Positions 1 to 12,837 of a DNA stretch of 64,000 bases are shown one piece after another. The notes beneath the pieces were generated by a model. It was not told the DNA's origin and did not search any database. It saw only the letters and a list, made by a program, of their open reading frames with translations. The position numbers and the translations under genes are program-made. Every line of letters begins with the position of its first letter. Positions within the stretch are counted from its first letter, which is position 1. The stretch spans positions 24,789,880 to 24,853,879 of the forward strand of contig NC_059379.1 of NCBI RefSeq assembly GCF_019703515.2, written 5' to 3'. This stretch comes from Myxocyprinus asiaticus (lineage: Eukaryota; Chordata; Actinopteri; Cypriniformes; Catostomidae).

Positions 1-215
1 GTTTAATTATGTATGTTTACTATATTTTCTTTTTTTTGTGTGTCTCTGTGTGTATTATGATATGTGACCACAGGGGTGTTTGTTGGGGGTCAGGGTGGGG
101 TTGATGATTGGAGAGGGATATTATGGGGGTTAAATGTTAATTCGATATGTATGTGTTATGATTTCTCTGTTGTGTATTTTTGAATCAATAAAATGTTTTA
201 ATTGAAGATACTTGA
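1..215 (+). other. 3'-end-like tail with AATAAA
   Basis: T/G-rich sequence leading into an AATAAA signal near 187 and then an A/T-rich stretch. It resembles the 3' end of a retroelement or transcript cut by the window start. No coding region is readable, and the identity is not established. Confidence 0.25.
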
Positions 216-484
216 ACTTAACCAAATGTTTTTTTTTTCTCCATCACAATGCATTATTTTTGTACTCTTGAACAATATTGCACTGGCTGGAAAAAATTTG
301 TCATATGATTAATCAAAGTTCAAGTGTCTAACCAAAGTGAACACTAATCACCATAATGGTGACTTCAAATGAAACAAAATGACATCAACACTAAATAGAG
401 ACAAACCTCTCTTAAAAATAACTTTTGTACTCATATGAAAAACAAAATAACCCACATATCTTAAACATCCTTACACAACATATT

Positions 485-905
485 ATAGGGCTTTACTGGT
501 TGCTTAGATCAGTGTTACTATCAGAAATAATTAATAATTATTTCTTTAGTTATTAATTAATATTTAAATTAATTAATTTAATCTAAGTCATTAAAACCTC
601 ATATGGGGCTCCAGTAAATGTAGTGCGCTACGTTTAGGAGCGGGTTTGGTTATTAGCAATAATTAACAATTATCAAAGATAATTATTAATTATTAAAATC
701 AATAGAACATTGATGAGAATAAATGTTAGCTTTTTTAATCCTTTAAATCAACAATTATCAAAGATAATCACCAGTCATTAACATCGATGAAACATTAATT
801 AAAATTAACACTAGCTTATTGATCCTTCAAAATCAACAATCATCAAAGATAATTATCAAAAATAAAACAATAGAATATTAATAAGGATTAAGATTGCTGG
901 GGCAC
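485..905. repeat. AT-rich stretch with a motif repeated every ~85 bp
   Basis: A motif close to caacaattatcaaagataat occurs near 664, 749 and 833, about 85 bp apart and diverging. The rest is TAATTA-rich. It looks like a decayed short tandem repeat or the inside of a non-coding mobile element; the family was not recognised. Confidence 0.4.
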
Positions 906-2460
906 CACCCAGGAATCAGGGACTAATAACCAGATAGTATAACAGTCTCAATATTAGATTGTTTTCTTAGGAAAATCGACATCCGAAGAATATTGATTTT
1001 CGGGAAAAAAACAATGAATGAAGGCTTGAATCCGAGCACTGACATCCCATCAGCATGACACAGGTGTATGCAAAACAAACCAAAACACTTATCTTTGTAA
1101 TATAACAAAGTTTATTTATGCAGTAATATCAATTAATAATTAATACAATGCAGTCAATAAACTTCCGACTTACAACTACAAACTAAACAGTGATATGATT
1201 AGAAATGGAAATCAAAATAATCCTATAACACATGAGGGTGTGTGTGAGAGCAAGTGTGTGTGTGTGTGTGTAAGGAGGGTCACAAACAAAATGGCGGACG
1301 TGACTCTCGTGGAGAGTATGTCACGTGAGACTTCCGGCCAGAGAATATGGCCGCGAATGTGGGTGGAGAAAAACCAGTCAATGGCGTCTACCAGTTACCG
1401 CGTGTATCCGCTTGTACTATAGCTTAGGGACAAAGCTGAGCTTTATCACGAAGCTATCTACTAGCCAAAAATGTGTGCGAGAAAGTTTGTGAGGGGTCGC
1501 GCATGTGTGTGTGTGGTTAGTACGAGAGAGAGAGAGAATAAAGTGACGGCCCCAAAGCCGATTTCGCGATCGTAGGAGAGAAAGCAGCTGTTAGTTTATA
1601 ACTCAGAGACACAGTGGATGGCTCGTAAACCGTCCCGCGGTCTTTGATTTTTTAATGGATAAACTCAGTGTGCCGGTCTCACCCGCGATGGCGGAAATGC
1701 ACAACAGTCCAATGTGGTTGGACTACAACACAGCAAATCTCATTCGTGATAATTAATACTCTGAGTATTAGCCGCAATGAGCGGACTCGGTGGTCCGTAA
1801 ACTGTACAAGCAATAACTTGATACACAAGAATATCACACTATAATATTCTATCTCTGCCCAGACGTAAACCTCTTACTTGAATCGCATGAGGATGCAGAA
1901 TGTGTGTTCATCTGTCCTTTAACTCCGACTTGGTTCCTCGAGGCTCGGGTGATAACGGGAGGCCGTTTCCTCGCTCTGTCAGCGGGCGGTACGGCTGCTG
2001 ATTCTCGGCAGGCTGGCGGAGAAATCAGCGACATCGACTTGATTGAAGATGGAAGATAAATCTTTCCTCTCTTCACTTCTGCAGGCAAACGGATGAAGAT
2101 GCGGATTGCTCGGCGGTCTCCTTCGGATCCGTTAGAGTGTTCGGTGGAACACAGAGTAATCTCAACTCGTCCAGCGAGATGGAGATTGTATGGCCACAGT
2201 TTCAAGTCGTACGTTACTTCCTTGTGCCACGAGGCTACACCTGAGAGCAGCGATGAGCTGCGTCTACGCATGGTGAGCAAAGTTGCTGGAAGCAAATCCC
2301 GGAAGCATTTCAGAGGTATTTCTACTCCTGATGATGTCATGGTTTGAGGTGACGTTCTGTTGTGTGCCTCATCCAATAGAAGTTGAAAGTTCGATCCTTT
2401 AGTGAGCAAGGCTTCATGGACTGTGTTAGGCCTGCCTTCTATCTGAATACATGAGGCCCA
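906..2460. other. Unclassified segment with CpG-containing core
   Basis: From about 1250 to 2350 the sequence is clearly richer in G+C and CpG than its surroundings, with GT and GA microsatellite bits near 1255 and 1525. A 186-codon open frame runs on the minus strand (2409 to 1849), but its product resembles no family I recognise and has an unconvincing composition. The stretch could be a promoter or CpG island, a long terminal repeat, or the end of a large transposon. Confidence 0.25.
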
Positions 2461-2599
2461 ACAATATTAAGAGATTGTTGTTCAGTAATCTGTTTTATTT
2501 GCAGCTGATGTACATGTCAGTTACACAGATTCAATTGTTGTGGTTTGTTCTCTTGTATTCCTGTTCTTGTTGTTCCTCTTTCCTTCAGTAGACTCTGCT

Positions 2600-2810
2600 T
2601 GTTAACAGCAGGTGTCAACACTAATGATCACTCATCACTCGGAGAGTGTACCTACTTTATTTAATCATCTGTTTGGGCAATTCAACATTCAACACAACAC
2701 AGAGTAGATTCAACACTCTTCAGTGTTAGTTTTTAACACTCTTGTAGAGTGAACTCGTGGAGACACCAAGGAGTGTTAATTTAACACCAGGGATTTTGCT
2801 GTGCAGTATT
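2600..2810. repeat. Short element rich in AACACT/AGTGTT motifs
   Basis: Several AACACT and AGTGTT motifs in both orientations (about 2615-2800), ending near ttaacaccagggattttgct, give the stretch a partly palindromic character. It is probably a non-autonomous DNA element; the boundaries are approximate. Confidence 0.35.
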
Positions 2811-4596
2811 TAAATCAAGGTTGATTGATTTTACTTCCTTATAAATTTTTATTTCCATGAAAAAAACTACATTATTTTTAAATTATGATGTACATTTTAA
2901 ATATCATTTTGAAGGATGTGTACTCAAGGTTAAGTATCACAATATTCAACAATCTGTTTTAATAAAAATGATCTGTCAGTTTGACATTACATGATCAATC
3001 ATGAATCTACAGTGCCTACTTAAATATTCAAACATGCTTAAACTGTGTCCTTGACATCATATATCTAATTTCTCCTGCACTCTCTTGTTCCTTCCATTTA
3101 CTCTAGTCTCTCTCTCTCCTTTCTCTCTAGTGGCTCATCCCTTTCTCTTACCTGTCCTCTCTGTCCCCCACTTTCCATTGTTTTTACTTTGCTGTTCTTG
3201 ACCAATACATCACCTCACCTTTTTATTTCTCTCCTGCAGGGTTTTTGGGACCACCATCCAGTTATGCTCTCTCCTAACGTTAGTTGCGGTCACTCTCCAG
3301 AGGGAGAACACACCACCATATCCTGACTCGATAAGCCAATAATAACTAGCGGCCAGATACTCTATTGTTCCTGTGCCTCAGTGTTCATCCCAGTTCTAGG
3401 AGCCTTATTCACATATACCCTAGTAGCTATCTGTACAAATCTAGACGATTACTGGAAAAACAAATCCTGTATTTTAACTCATCTAGTGTTCTACACACTC
3501 CAATTTACAGGTTCAGTTCAATTCACTTTTCATATCTCTACAAGTTTTCACACTTTTACTTTTTAGTGTTCACCCATCCTTCTGCTTCTCAAATAGTTAT
3601 TAAAACATTTGTGAACTCATTGTTTTGTTTATCTGCTGATTAAAGGAAAATAATTAAAAGAGAACCTCTAAAAGTTATTCTCATATTTAGACATTATCTT
3701 TATTGATAATATAAATCATTGTAAGCTACCAAGCAAACTGTAACTTCACTAATAAAACATGCATTGAATTTACACGATTTAATCATGTGCATCAGTTTCA
3801 CTTGAATTAAGTTGATTAAGTTACATCAACATAATTTTCTTCCTCTTAGTTTAGTTCATTAATTAATTGTCAGAAAACTTAATTTGCTCACATATTTTCA
3901 ACACAATGGAAATGACCCAGTTAAGTAGCCTCAAAATGATTTTATATGTGTCCCTGAAATGCTTCATTTCTTTAGTTTTACATACATTTTAGCTAGCAAT
4001 AGCTGCACTAGCATGCTAAAAGTTAAGTAGTAATTGCTCCTTGAGTAAAGCAGCATACAGCATTTCCCTGTACCCGCCCTCAGTCTAAGCAAAAGCTCCA
4101 CTCTTCATCACAACGGTAAGCCAGCGTAACAGAATCTGTTCTAAATCCCAAAATAACAGAACATTAAACACTATCAAGTCTCTCCCTTTTCTCATCTTGC
4201 TCAAAAACATTTTATTCTCCCCATCAAGTCCCATGCAAAGCATGCTGGGAAATAATCCTCAGCCCAGATTTAGATGTCAATATAACTGTTTCATGTAGTT
4301 CCAACACACATGGATTCAGTAAAGTTCCATTTAAATGTGTAAATAGATTTAATGCAATAAAATTGTGACAAAATGTTCAAGGTTTGTGTATTTAATTAAG
4401 TACACTGACCAAGCAGCAAAATTTTTGCACTGTTTTTGAACTTGACTGGCAAAGAAAACAAGTTTAGAAGAGAAACACAATTTGTTGTGTAGTTAGCAAA
4501 TAATATGATTTAGTAAATCGGACAATCTGCATTTTCCCATTTCAAAAAAAAAAAAAAAAAAAAAAAAATTCAGTGTTGGTGAGAAAATAAACACCA
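2811..4596. other. No gene recognised
   Basis: Mostly A/T-rich unique-looking sequence. A pyrimidine-rich run lies at about 3075-3240, ending in a splice-acceptor-like CTCCTGCAG. The 3240-3640 stretch has overlapping open frames of 92 and 61 codons with no recognisable product. A 25-base poly-A run lies at 4544-4568. Confidence 0.4.
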
Positions 4597-4870
4597 TTAA
4601 AGGAATATTCCTGGTTCAATACAAGTTAAGCAGCATTTGAGGCGTAATGTTGAGTACCACAAAAATAATTTCAACTTGTCCCTCCTTTTCTTTAAAAAAA
4701 GAAGAAGAAGAAGCAAAGATTAAGGTTACAGTGAGGCACTTACAATGAAAGCAAATCGAGCCAATTTCTGGAGGTTTTAAAGAAACGTGAAGTTTTTTAT
4801 TTTATAAAAACACATTCATTCTTCTGTAAAAACTTGTTAATAAATGTTTAAATAAACGTTTAAATGGGTT
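4597..4870 (+). repeat. GGAATATTCC-type inverted-repeat element, 5' part
   Basis: It begins ttaaaggaatattcctggtt followed by the GTTCAATACAAGTTAAGC consensus and 'gaggcacttacaatgaaagc', shared with the copies at 6905-7490 and 8594-9245. The matching right end is not visible, so this copy is truncated or diverged. Confidence 0.55.
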
Positions 4871-5514
4871 TCGGGATTTGTCGTTTCAGAGTTTACACCA
4901 TTACATTTAATTACAAAGCAGGAATTTAGAAAAAAACATATTCTTTGGTATGGTGGAGTTTTAGAAATTGCTATCATTTGTCCTAACGTGTATATTAACA
5001 GAAATAAAATATGCAATTATTATATCAAAACATGTTATGAATATGGGTTTAATTAAAAGTGATTGATCATTTATTTTGCTCTCACGTATGTTGTAGTTGC
5101 TATATGTAAAACACTAAACATTTCAATAAAGACAAGGAAGGAGATTTAAATTTCCTCAATGCTAAAGGTTCATCTCAGTCGTATACAGCATGCCCATGGA
5201 ACGCCCACAGACCATTCACTGCAAGTATGATACATACTGCAGCAAAAATGGCAAGAATATCCATTCTGACTGGCTGGCTGGCGTGCTTTAGGCAACTCTT
5301 GTGAGACAGGTGTGCAATATGGGTTTTTATCAGTTCATCAGGTAACAAAGTTTTGCTTAAAACCAGACTGCAATGGGCACCTCGGAAGAACTACTTTTTA
5401 TTAGATTTGCCAAAGCTTGCAAAGTTTATGGCATTTAATCTTTGAAAGATATTAAAAAATAGCTATAGCCTACTGTTTGAAGCAGATTAAGTGTTTACCT
5501 CTTTGTTGCTCCTA

Positions 5515-5537
5515 CCCCCCCCCCCCCCCCCCCCCCC
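5515..5537. repeat. Poly-C tract (23 C) followed by CA repeat
   Basis: Twenty-three consecutive C residues run into a short (CA)n stretch. It lies about 500 bp upstream of the htr7 start codon. Its length is likely to be polymorphic and error-prone in assemblies. Confidence 0.9.
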
Positions 5538-5784
5538 ACACACGCACACACATCATTGCTCCATTTTATGTAAAGCACCCACACTATTTTCAGAAGCACC
5601 TTCAGCCATTTTGATCTGGAACCTGATTTAAGGCTTTTGGAGAAAATAAAATCAAAGGTGCCTTTTACACCGGGGGCCTTTTTACACATGATATTGCTCT
5701 GTTTTATCTTGAATCAAATATTTGATATAAACAGTTATTTAATGAACTCGAGAATAAGTTAAAGTCAAAAGACCAACGCCCACA

Positions 5785-5880
5785 AACATCTGAACGTCAT
5801 TACGCACAGGCTAGACGCAAATATAAGTGGTGAAGAGCGCGCGGTTCGTTATGTGAGAGTTAACTTCTCAACTCACTGTG
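5785..5880 (+). promoter_or_regulatory. Possible htr7 promoter (TATA-like box)
   Basis: AATATAAG near 5819 is a TATA-like box about 210 bp before the htr7 start codon. An ACGTCAT half-CRE-like motif lies near 5794 and a GC-rich stretch (gaagagcgcgcgg) follows the TATA-like box. These are motif matches only; no transcription start can be proven here. Confidence 0.3.
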
Positions 5881-6030
5881 GTGGCTCTCATACAGCGGGT
5901 TTAGCTGTGATATTTTCTACAAAAAAAGCCGGGGGGGGGGAAAAAAAAATCAATGAAATACCTTCTAGATCTAATTTATGTGTCATTAAAAATATATGTT
6001 TTTAACGGGGACTTGGATATCTGATGGATA

Positions 6031-8426
6031 ATGAGAGAAACCTCGTTTCAGAACCAAGGACAGCTCTCAACAGAAAACATGATGGATCGCGTTCAAACAC
6101 TCATGACTAGTTTGACATCAGAAGTGACCACAACTTTGACGACGGCAAGTTTTATGGATAATGAGACCAGATGCGGAGAGCAGATTTTGAGTTACGGACA
6201 TATTGAGAAAGTGCTCATCGGAGGGGTTCTTCTCTTGCTCAACTTTCTAACAATTTGCGGGAATTTGCTAGTAGTCATATCGGTGTGTTTTGTCAAGAAA
6301 CTCAAGCAACCTTCTAATTTTTTAATCGTTTCTCTGGCCGTTGCAGACCTCTCAGTGGCAGTGGTCGTAATGCCCTTTGTCAGCATCACTGATCTCATTG
6401 GAGGACAGTGGATCTTTGGTCGTGTTTTCTGCAATGTTTTCATCGCCATGGACGTGATGTGTTGCACCGCTTCAATAATGACACTTTGTGTCATAAGTAT
6501 TGATAGGTAGGTCTCTCATAGTATTATGCCTCATGCATGGCAGTGACTCTCAATCCTGGTCCTGGAGGACTTCAGCACTCTTCTTTATCTGACACACCCA
6601 GTTCAGTTTTTTGAGCCACTTTTAATGAGCTGATGAGTTGAATCATTCGCGTAAAATAAAGGAGGCACTTATGTATGATATAGAGTGACCAAGTGTAAGT
6701 TTCAAGTATACATCACAGGGCAGAATAAAGGTAGAATAGGCTACGTTAGTTTTTTTAATGTAGTTTTTTTTTTTTTTTTTTTGTGATCAAAGTTTCTTCT
6801 CGGGAAAAGAAAGTCATAATTCAGCTGTATTTATCATTATTATCATAACAAGAATCTCAATAGCTATACTAATACAAACACTAATACTAACAATTAAAGT
6901 AAAATACATGTTAAGCTCAATCTACAGCATTTGTGGTATAATGTTGATTCCCACACACATTAATTTTCATATTTTCCCCACCTTTTCTTTAAAGAAAGCA
7001 AAAATTTGAGTTACAGTGAGGCACTCACAATATAATTCAATGGGGCCAATCAATTTCAGTGTGATAAAATAACTTACTAACCTTTTCCATGTAAAGTTAT
7101 ATCCAATTTTACTACCATGACGACATAACTCGTAAAATCTAAAACAACTGTAAAAACAACTATTCAAGCAACTTTACAGCTTAAATAATACACAAGTTTT
7201 AACAGAAGAATTAATGTAAGTACTTATATAAATTATAAGCTTCACATTTTTGCCTTTAAACCCTTCAAAAATTGACCCCATTCACTTCCATTGTAAGTGC
7301 CTTACTGTAACCTCGATTTTTCCTTTAGTACTATCATGTTAACACACATTTTTATGTCTTGTGAAACAGAATTTTAAAGTATATGCATTGACCCCATTCA
7401 CTTCCATTGTAAGTGCCTCACTGTAACCCAGATTTGTGCTTTCTTTAAAGAAAAGGAGGTGTTGTAATGAACACGGAACATTCTTTTAACACTTTTTCAG
7501 AGTGCACTTTTTGAAAATATGATATATGGCTATTTTGAGCTTTGATTATAATATCCCAAAGAAAAACAAAGAAAGTCACTGTGAAATTGCCTGCCACTTA
7601 TTCATTCTTTGATGCTGATGCACTTGAACAGTTCTTTTTAAATTTTTTCCTTTCTGCACTCCATTTTCTCAGGTACTTGGGTATCACTAAGCCACTGACA
7701 TATCCCATGAGACAGAGTGGAAAGTGCATGGCTAAAATAGTACTGTCTGTATGGCTTCTTTCCGCCTCCATCACCCTACCCCCACTATTTGGATGGGCTC
7801 AGAATGTCAACGATGACAAGGTATGTCTGATCAGCCAGGACCTGGGTTACACTATATACTCCACTGCCGTGGCCTTCTACATTCCCATGTCTGTGATGCT
7901 CATTATGTACTACCGGATATACAGGGTGGCAAAGGTGAGTGTCGCCAAACACACTATTGCTGGCTTTCCCAAAGCTGAAGATGAGGACAGCTTGAACTGC
8001 GTTACTGCAGTCCTAAAGCTTCAGAGAGAGATGGAGGAGTGTGTGAGCTTTTCTCGCCTCCTCAAAAATGACCGTAAAAACATTTCCATCTTCAAGAGGG
8101 AGCAGAAGGCAGCAGCCACTCTCGGGATTGTCGTGGGGGCTTTTGGCGTGTGCTGGCTGCCCTTCTTTGTGCTCTCCACTGCACGTCCGTTCATCTGTGG
8201 GGTGCAGTGCAGCTGTGTGCCTTTGTGGGTGGAGAGGACCCTGCTGTGGCTTGGCTACGCCAACTCGCTCATCAACCCCTTCATATATGCGTTCTTCAAC
8301 CGGGACCTCAGGACCACCTACCACAATCTCATCTGCTGCCGTTATCGCAACATCAACCGCAAACTCTCGGGGGCCAGCATGCAGGAGACTTTGAAACTAG
8401 CTGAAAGACCAGACCTGGTGCTGTAG
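6031..8426 (+). CDS. htr7: 5-hydroxytryptamine receptor 7 (5-HT7-type GPCR), two exons
   Basis: Serotonin-gated rhodopsin-family receptor of the plasma membrane; the 5-HT7 family couples mainly to Gs and raises cAMP. Exon 1 is 6031-6506 (donor GATAG|GTAGGT) and exon 2 is 7673-8426 (acceptor TTTTCTCAG|GTACTTGG), giving 409 residues. The intron splits the Arg codon of the DRY motif, as I recall for mammalian HTR7. Visible hallmarks: an N-glycosylation site NET at ~44, TM1 from ~61 with GN at 77-78, D106 in TM2, C134 with C210 (disulfide), amine-binding D141 in TM3, DRY at 158-160, CWLP from 319, NPFIY from 360, and CC at 380-381 (likely palmitoylated). The KREQKAAATLGI segment at the ICL3/TM6 border and the VERTLLWLGYANSLINP region are diagnostic of HTR7. 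The N-terminus (~60 residues) is shorter than the ~80 in mammals; an earlier start cannot be excluded. The C-tail ends ERPDLVL. No disabling changes were seen. Confidence 0.95.
6905..7490. repeat. GGAATATTCC-type element inside the htr7 intron
   Basis: It contains the family's 'gttaagctcaat' left part, CTTTCTTTAAAG segments in both orientations, and paired 'tgaccccattcacttccatt' blocks with their inverse. It ends near 'ggaacattcttttaa'. It occupies about half of the htr7 intron (6507-7672) and shows no coding potential. Confidence 0.6.
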
Positions 8427-8593
8427 GCTGTTCCTACCCTTCATGTATCTACTGGGACAGGGACAAACAGGACCGATGTAATCACACTGAGCCTGAGAGA
8501 CCGTTTTACAGAGACAGTTTTGATTAATTCTTTATTGCTCTCACAGAGGTGGATTTCAGTCACTTCAGTTAAGTACAATTGGAATGACTTTAG

Positions 8594-9245
8594 TTAAAGG
8601 AATATTTCAGGTTCAGTACAAATTAAGCTCAATCGACAGCATTTGTGGCAAAATCTTGATTACCATAAAAGTATTTTTGATTCATCCCTCCTTCCTTTTC
8701 TTTAAAGAAAGCAAAAATCTGGGTTACGGTGAGGCACTAATACAATGGAAGTGAATGGGGCCAATCCGTAAACATTAAAATACTCACAGTTTCAAAAGTA
8801 TAGCCACAAGATGTAAAAAAAAAAAAAAAAAAAAAAAAAAATATGTGTATTAACATGATAGTAGTGTGATAAATCACTTATGAACCTTTTTTTTTTTGTG
8901 TAAAGTTCTATGCAATTTTACAACTTTGTTGCCATGACGACGTAATGCCGTAAACACTAAAACCTTAAAATTTCTGCAAAAATGATGATTTAAACAACTT
9001 TACAGCTCAAATATTACATGAGTTTTGGAAATTAATGTATGTGCATTTATAAAATAATAAGCTTCACATTTCTGCATTTAAACCCTCCAAAAATTGGCCC
9101 AATTCACTCCCACTAAGTGCCTCTCTGTAACCTCGTTTTTTGCTTTAATTTGACGAGTTGAAATTATTTTTTTTGGTAATCAACATTATGCCACAACTCC
9201 TGTCGATGGAGCTTAACTTGTATTGAACTTGGAATATTCCTTAAG
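8594..9245. mobile_element. GGAATATTCC-type non-autonomous DNA element, full-length
   Basis: Inverted termini are visible: ttaaaggaatatttcaggtt on the left, and on the right a block whose reverse complement reads ttaaggaatattccaagttc. Internal halves are palindromic, interrupted by a poly-A run at about 8814-8840. About 650 bp and non-coding, it lies about 170 bp past the htr7 stop codon. Confidence 0.65.
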
Positions 9246-9530
9246 TGAAATCGAAAAGGTTGGAATGGAATGTTTTATAAAGTGCTTTATTATTGAAATT
9301 GTATTGCTCTGCAATGTTCTTGATGAAGGAGGAACATTGTAAAAGCTATCACTGATAGCTGAAAACTCCAGTACCATATTCGTCTTTCTCCTACAGTATA
9401 CTCTGTTGTTTATTTATGTGCTGTTTTTATTATATATGTAATATCTGTCTTGCTTTAAAGTAATGAACCCTATGGCAGTAGTACAGATTTGCTGTGGGTG
9501 TAAGAATTCTTAAGTCTTACAGTAAGTGAC

Positions 9531-9786
9531 TTAAAGACATAGTTCACCCAAAAATGAAAATTCTGTCATTATTTACTCAAACTCATGTTGTTCCAAATCT
9601 GTATGAGTTTCTTTCTTCCATGGAACATCCTTTTTCCACACACAAAAAAAGTGAATGACTGAAGTTGTCATTCTGTAACATCTCCTTTTGTGTTCCAGGG
9701 AAGAAAGTAAGTAATTTGGGTTTGGGACAACACTGAGGTGAGTAAACAATTACAGAATTGTCTTTTTGGTTAAACTATCCCTTTAA
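9531..9786. mobile_element. GGGATAGTTCACCC-type MITE, short form
   Basis: It starts with a variant of the terminal repeat (catagttcacccaaaaatga) and ends in its reverse complement (actatccctttaa). Total length is about 256 bp, with 'ctcatgttgttccaaat' inside. This is the short size class of the most abundant element family in the window; TTAA occurs at both edges. Confidence 0.7.
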
Positions 9787-12330
9787 AGTCATAAAAGCAA
9801 AACAGAACAAAAGAATAAGATATGCAGTGTTAGTGTACAGTTGATTATAAATGTGTTAAAAATCCTCTAGGGTGATGCACTTCATTTTACAGTCTTGCTT
9901 TGAGTCTCTGTAGAACCGTCCGTTCTGTCCTCCAAACATTCACCTGATTTGACCATCAGTGATATACACTAATAATGTGACAGCAAGCTGGGCATGTCTC
10001 ACCAATAATCTTCTTAATAGAAGCAAGGCATTTATTGTCTTCAAGCTGTGAGAAAGGCAGGATAGGGCAAATACGATGCAGGTGACTTTAATTTCTGACA
10101 ACGTGCTTGGCCAACAACATATCAACACTACAGTAAGTACCCCTGCAAATTCGTCAAACATTTTGAATGACCATGATCTTGGGAACAAAACCTCTTTGCA
10201 TATGAATTTACAGTTAATGTTGTGTGAAAGACTAATACTGAAAGTTTGAAATAGGTTATTGAAAGTCATTAGGTAAAACAGTCATTATTACAGTGGAAAA
10301 AAGATTATTTGATTTTCTATGATTTTATGGTTGATGTGGGATGATCCTTCTTCATTGCAAGGGCAGAACTTGGAAGAGGGCAGTTATCAGTTGCTACATA
10401 ATGCGATTAGATGTGTTTTGGCTTACTGTTAAAAAAAAAAAAAAAGAGCAATGAACTTAATGCATCCAGACCACCTCAAAGAAAACATGGCAGACAGCTC
10501 CAATTGCTGTCAAATTCTGTACGTGAATCAGACTGATGCGATGCAAGTAGAAATTCCTCCCAAAACAAAACTTTAAAGCAAAGCAGTGTAAACAGAGTAC
10601 ACAGCAACCTGTCAAAAAATCCCTCCTAGATACAAAGGTTAATGGTTAATGAGTTCTGGGCCTGGAGGAGAAGGGAAATATGAGTGGTAAATGGAAATAT
10701 GGCATTGGAAGTGAATCATTAAGATGCTGGGGGCACTAAACAGGCACAGAGCAATGTAACTGTTCCAAACAACCAGCTGTTGTTTGGATTTATAGAACAT
10801 GCCAAATTATGGGAGAATGCCTGTATATGAAATGTATGTGAAGCTCATTCACAGTGGCAGATGCAAGGTGGCTATGGAAATAGAATTAAATAGGATTTAT
10901 TATAAAATCCCTAACCTTGCGATTGCCCTTCAGTCTATGGACATACTATTCTACATGATCAAAGTCAACATTCGGCTTCCATTACTGCCCTGATTTTCAT
11001 ATAGAAAGGATTTGGGAGTTATGCTTTGTATGCATCCCATGTGAGGACATATATTGTCCTTTGTCAGACACAGAAGGGGAAATGAATGGGGATGTCATCA
11101 GCTGAATATGTCTAGCTTCCAAGAGCAATAGGCTGAGGATGGGTTGGATGGGGTCACATTACAAAAAGCAAACAGAAACAAATAAAAGAGCTTTGCATAG
11201 AGTCTCAACTGGTCAAGAGGTTTTCTTCTCATGTTACAACTGAACTGCATATGAACGGCTGCTCTATAAATTGTATCTCTTTTTGAATGCTGTGACACGC
11301 TGCACCCTGCTGAGTTTTTCAGTACTCTTCTTTTTCCATTTAAGGTAGCACAGCATGGGGGCCGGTTCCTATCCATTTTCCCGAAGGCTTCTCGGAATCA
11401 GTGTTCTTGCAAATATATTCTTTAATTCTAATGTAATGTAGATTAATTCTAACCATGTCGACCATCAATGTAAAATGGTAAATTTGACTCCCTCGGTGAT
11501 CACTAGAGAATGGACTTTGATATAGCCAACTTTGCATTCTTTTGCGGCTGATACAGTTGTGTTTCATATGCAACATGCAGTCTGACTAAAATACCTTGAA
11601 TAAGTGAATAATTTCAATATGCAATCTGTGAATCTGTTAATGGAAATGTATATCTTGTTTTGTACAGTAAAGATGGTGTATTAAAATGACATTTTGTGAG
11701 GAGGGTGATAAATGATTTATCTTGCTCCAGATGCACTCACTGTCACACACAGACAGGTATAGCAATTTTAAAGGTGAAGTGTGTTTTGCTTTTTTCATGT
11801 TCAAAATAAACTTTATTTCAGTGTAACATGCCTAAATCAACTAAGCCATTGGTAGGTTGATGATGTCCGCAAAAAGTGTAAACACTGTCTCTGCTGCGTT
11901 ATCGAAACATTGCTCTGTTTGTTGGAATGTGTTTTTCTTTTCTTTTTTCTTTTTTTTTTTTTTAAGAATACTAACATATTTGTCACCTATTTGTGCAGCT
12001 TTTTTTTTTTTTTTTAATGAGGCTGCTTGTAAAAACAAGTCATTTCAGAAATTAATTCCAAAACCAAAATGAAGGGAGAATTACAAGGTGAATCTACAAC
12101 CAGCAGTTTAAGAAGCACTATACCAGTTCAATCACAGAGACATGTCCTTCTACCTAGACCATGTGGAACAGATGAAAGAGTGATGCTTTCCAGCAAGGAC
12201 TACAGGTTTGCTTGTCCTCAAGTAGCCTACTGATCTTCTGTATGTTCTTCATTATGAAAGTAATAGTTAGCTGGTCAAACTTAAGTTTTCAGGAAACACT
12301 TTACAATTAGGTCTTTATGTGTTAACATTA
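9787..12330. other. Intergenic, no gene recognised
   Basis: A/T-rich sequence with scattered short open frames of no recognisable similarity. Poly-T runs lie near 11950-11963 and 12000-12015. The short frame at 10799-10993 has no flanking splice sites or a convincing product. Confidence 0.4.
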
Positions 12331-12365
12331 CTTAATCCATAAACCTTAAAACACTGTTTCATAGA

Positions 12366-12677
12366 TTTTACAGCAGCGCCATCTTTGTTTTATGATGGGA
12401 ATGACGAGGCTGTGAGGAATAGACAGTCTCTTCAATGGGCTGTACTGCAGTTTAAAGTGTTTTTGGATCGTTCCGCGGACAAAACATTGAAAAAATATAT
12501 TTTCAAGAACACTTTGTAGACATAAATCTCCACAACATGACAACATGAGCTGTGGAAAATCAGATGTGATCTAGAAGCTTTACTGTATACAGCTTTATAC
12601 CGTGTGTGCCATTGAAGAGACTGTACATCTATCCCTCACAGCCTGGTTGTCATTCCCAATAAAAATCAAAGATGGCG
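12366..12677. repeat. Foldback element (inverted arms of ~70 bp)
   Basis: The left arm (gcgccatctttg, then gggaatgacgaggctgtgag and cagtctcttcaatgg) recurs as its inverse on the right (gccattgaagagactgtac, then ctcacagcctggttgtcatt and caaagatggcgc). It is non-coding and is probably an internally deleted DNA transposon. Confidence 0.6.
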
Positions 12678-12837
12678 CTAACGTGAATAAGGTTCACCTT
12701 CATTGTAAAAATACAAAAAATATCCAAAGTGACTGGCAAATAAGGAGCATAGCAAGTAAATTGTCATACAAAAGTCAATAATATCTGTAGTCAGTAGGCA
12801 TGCATGTTTTTGAAAAGTATTACCACATGACATAAAC

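Noticed and set aside
1849..2409. 186-codon minus-strand open frame as a gene
   Set aside because: No recognisable domain, no splice context, atypical composition; probably chance in a GC-richer block.
3240..3650. Possible nuclear copy of mitochondrial DNA, or a small membrane protein
   Set aside because: A few codons vaguely resemble hydrophobic mitochondrial proteins, but no stretch is convincingly homologous and frames are short.
8013..8404. Three further long open frames overlapping htr7 exon 2
   Set aside because: Out-of-frame shadows of the receptor coding sequence.
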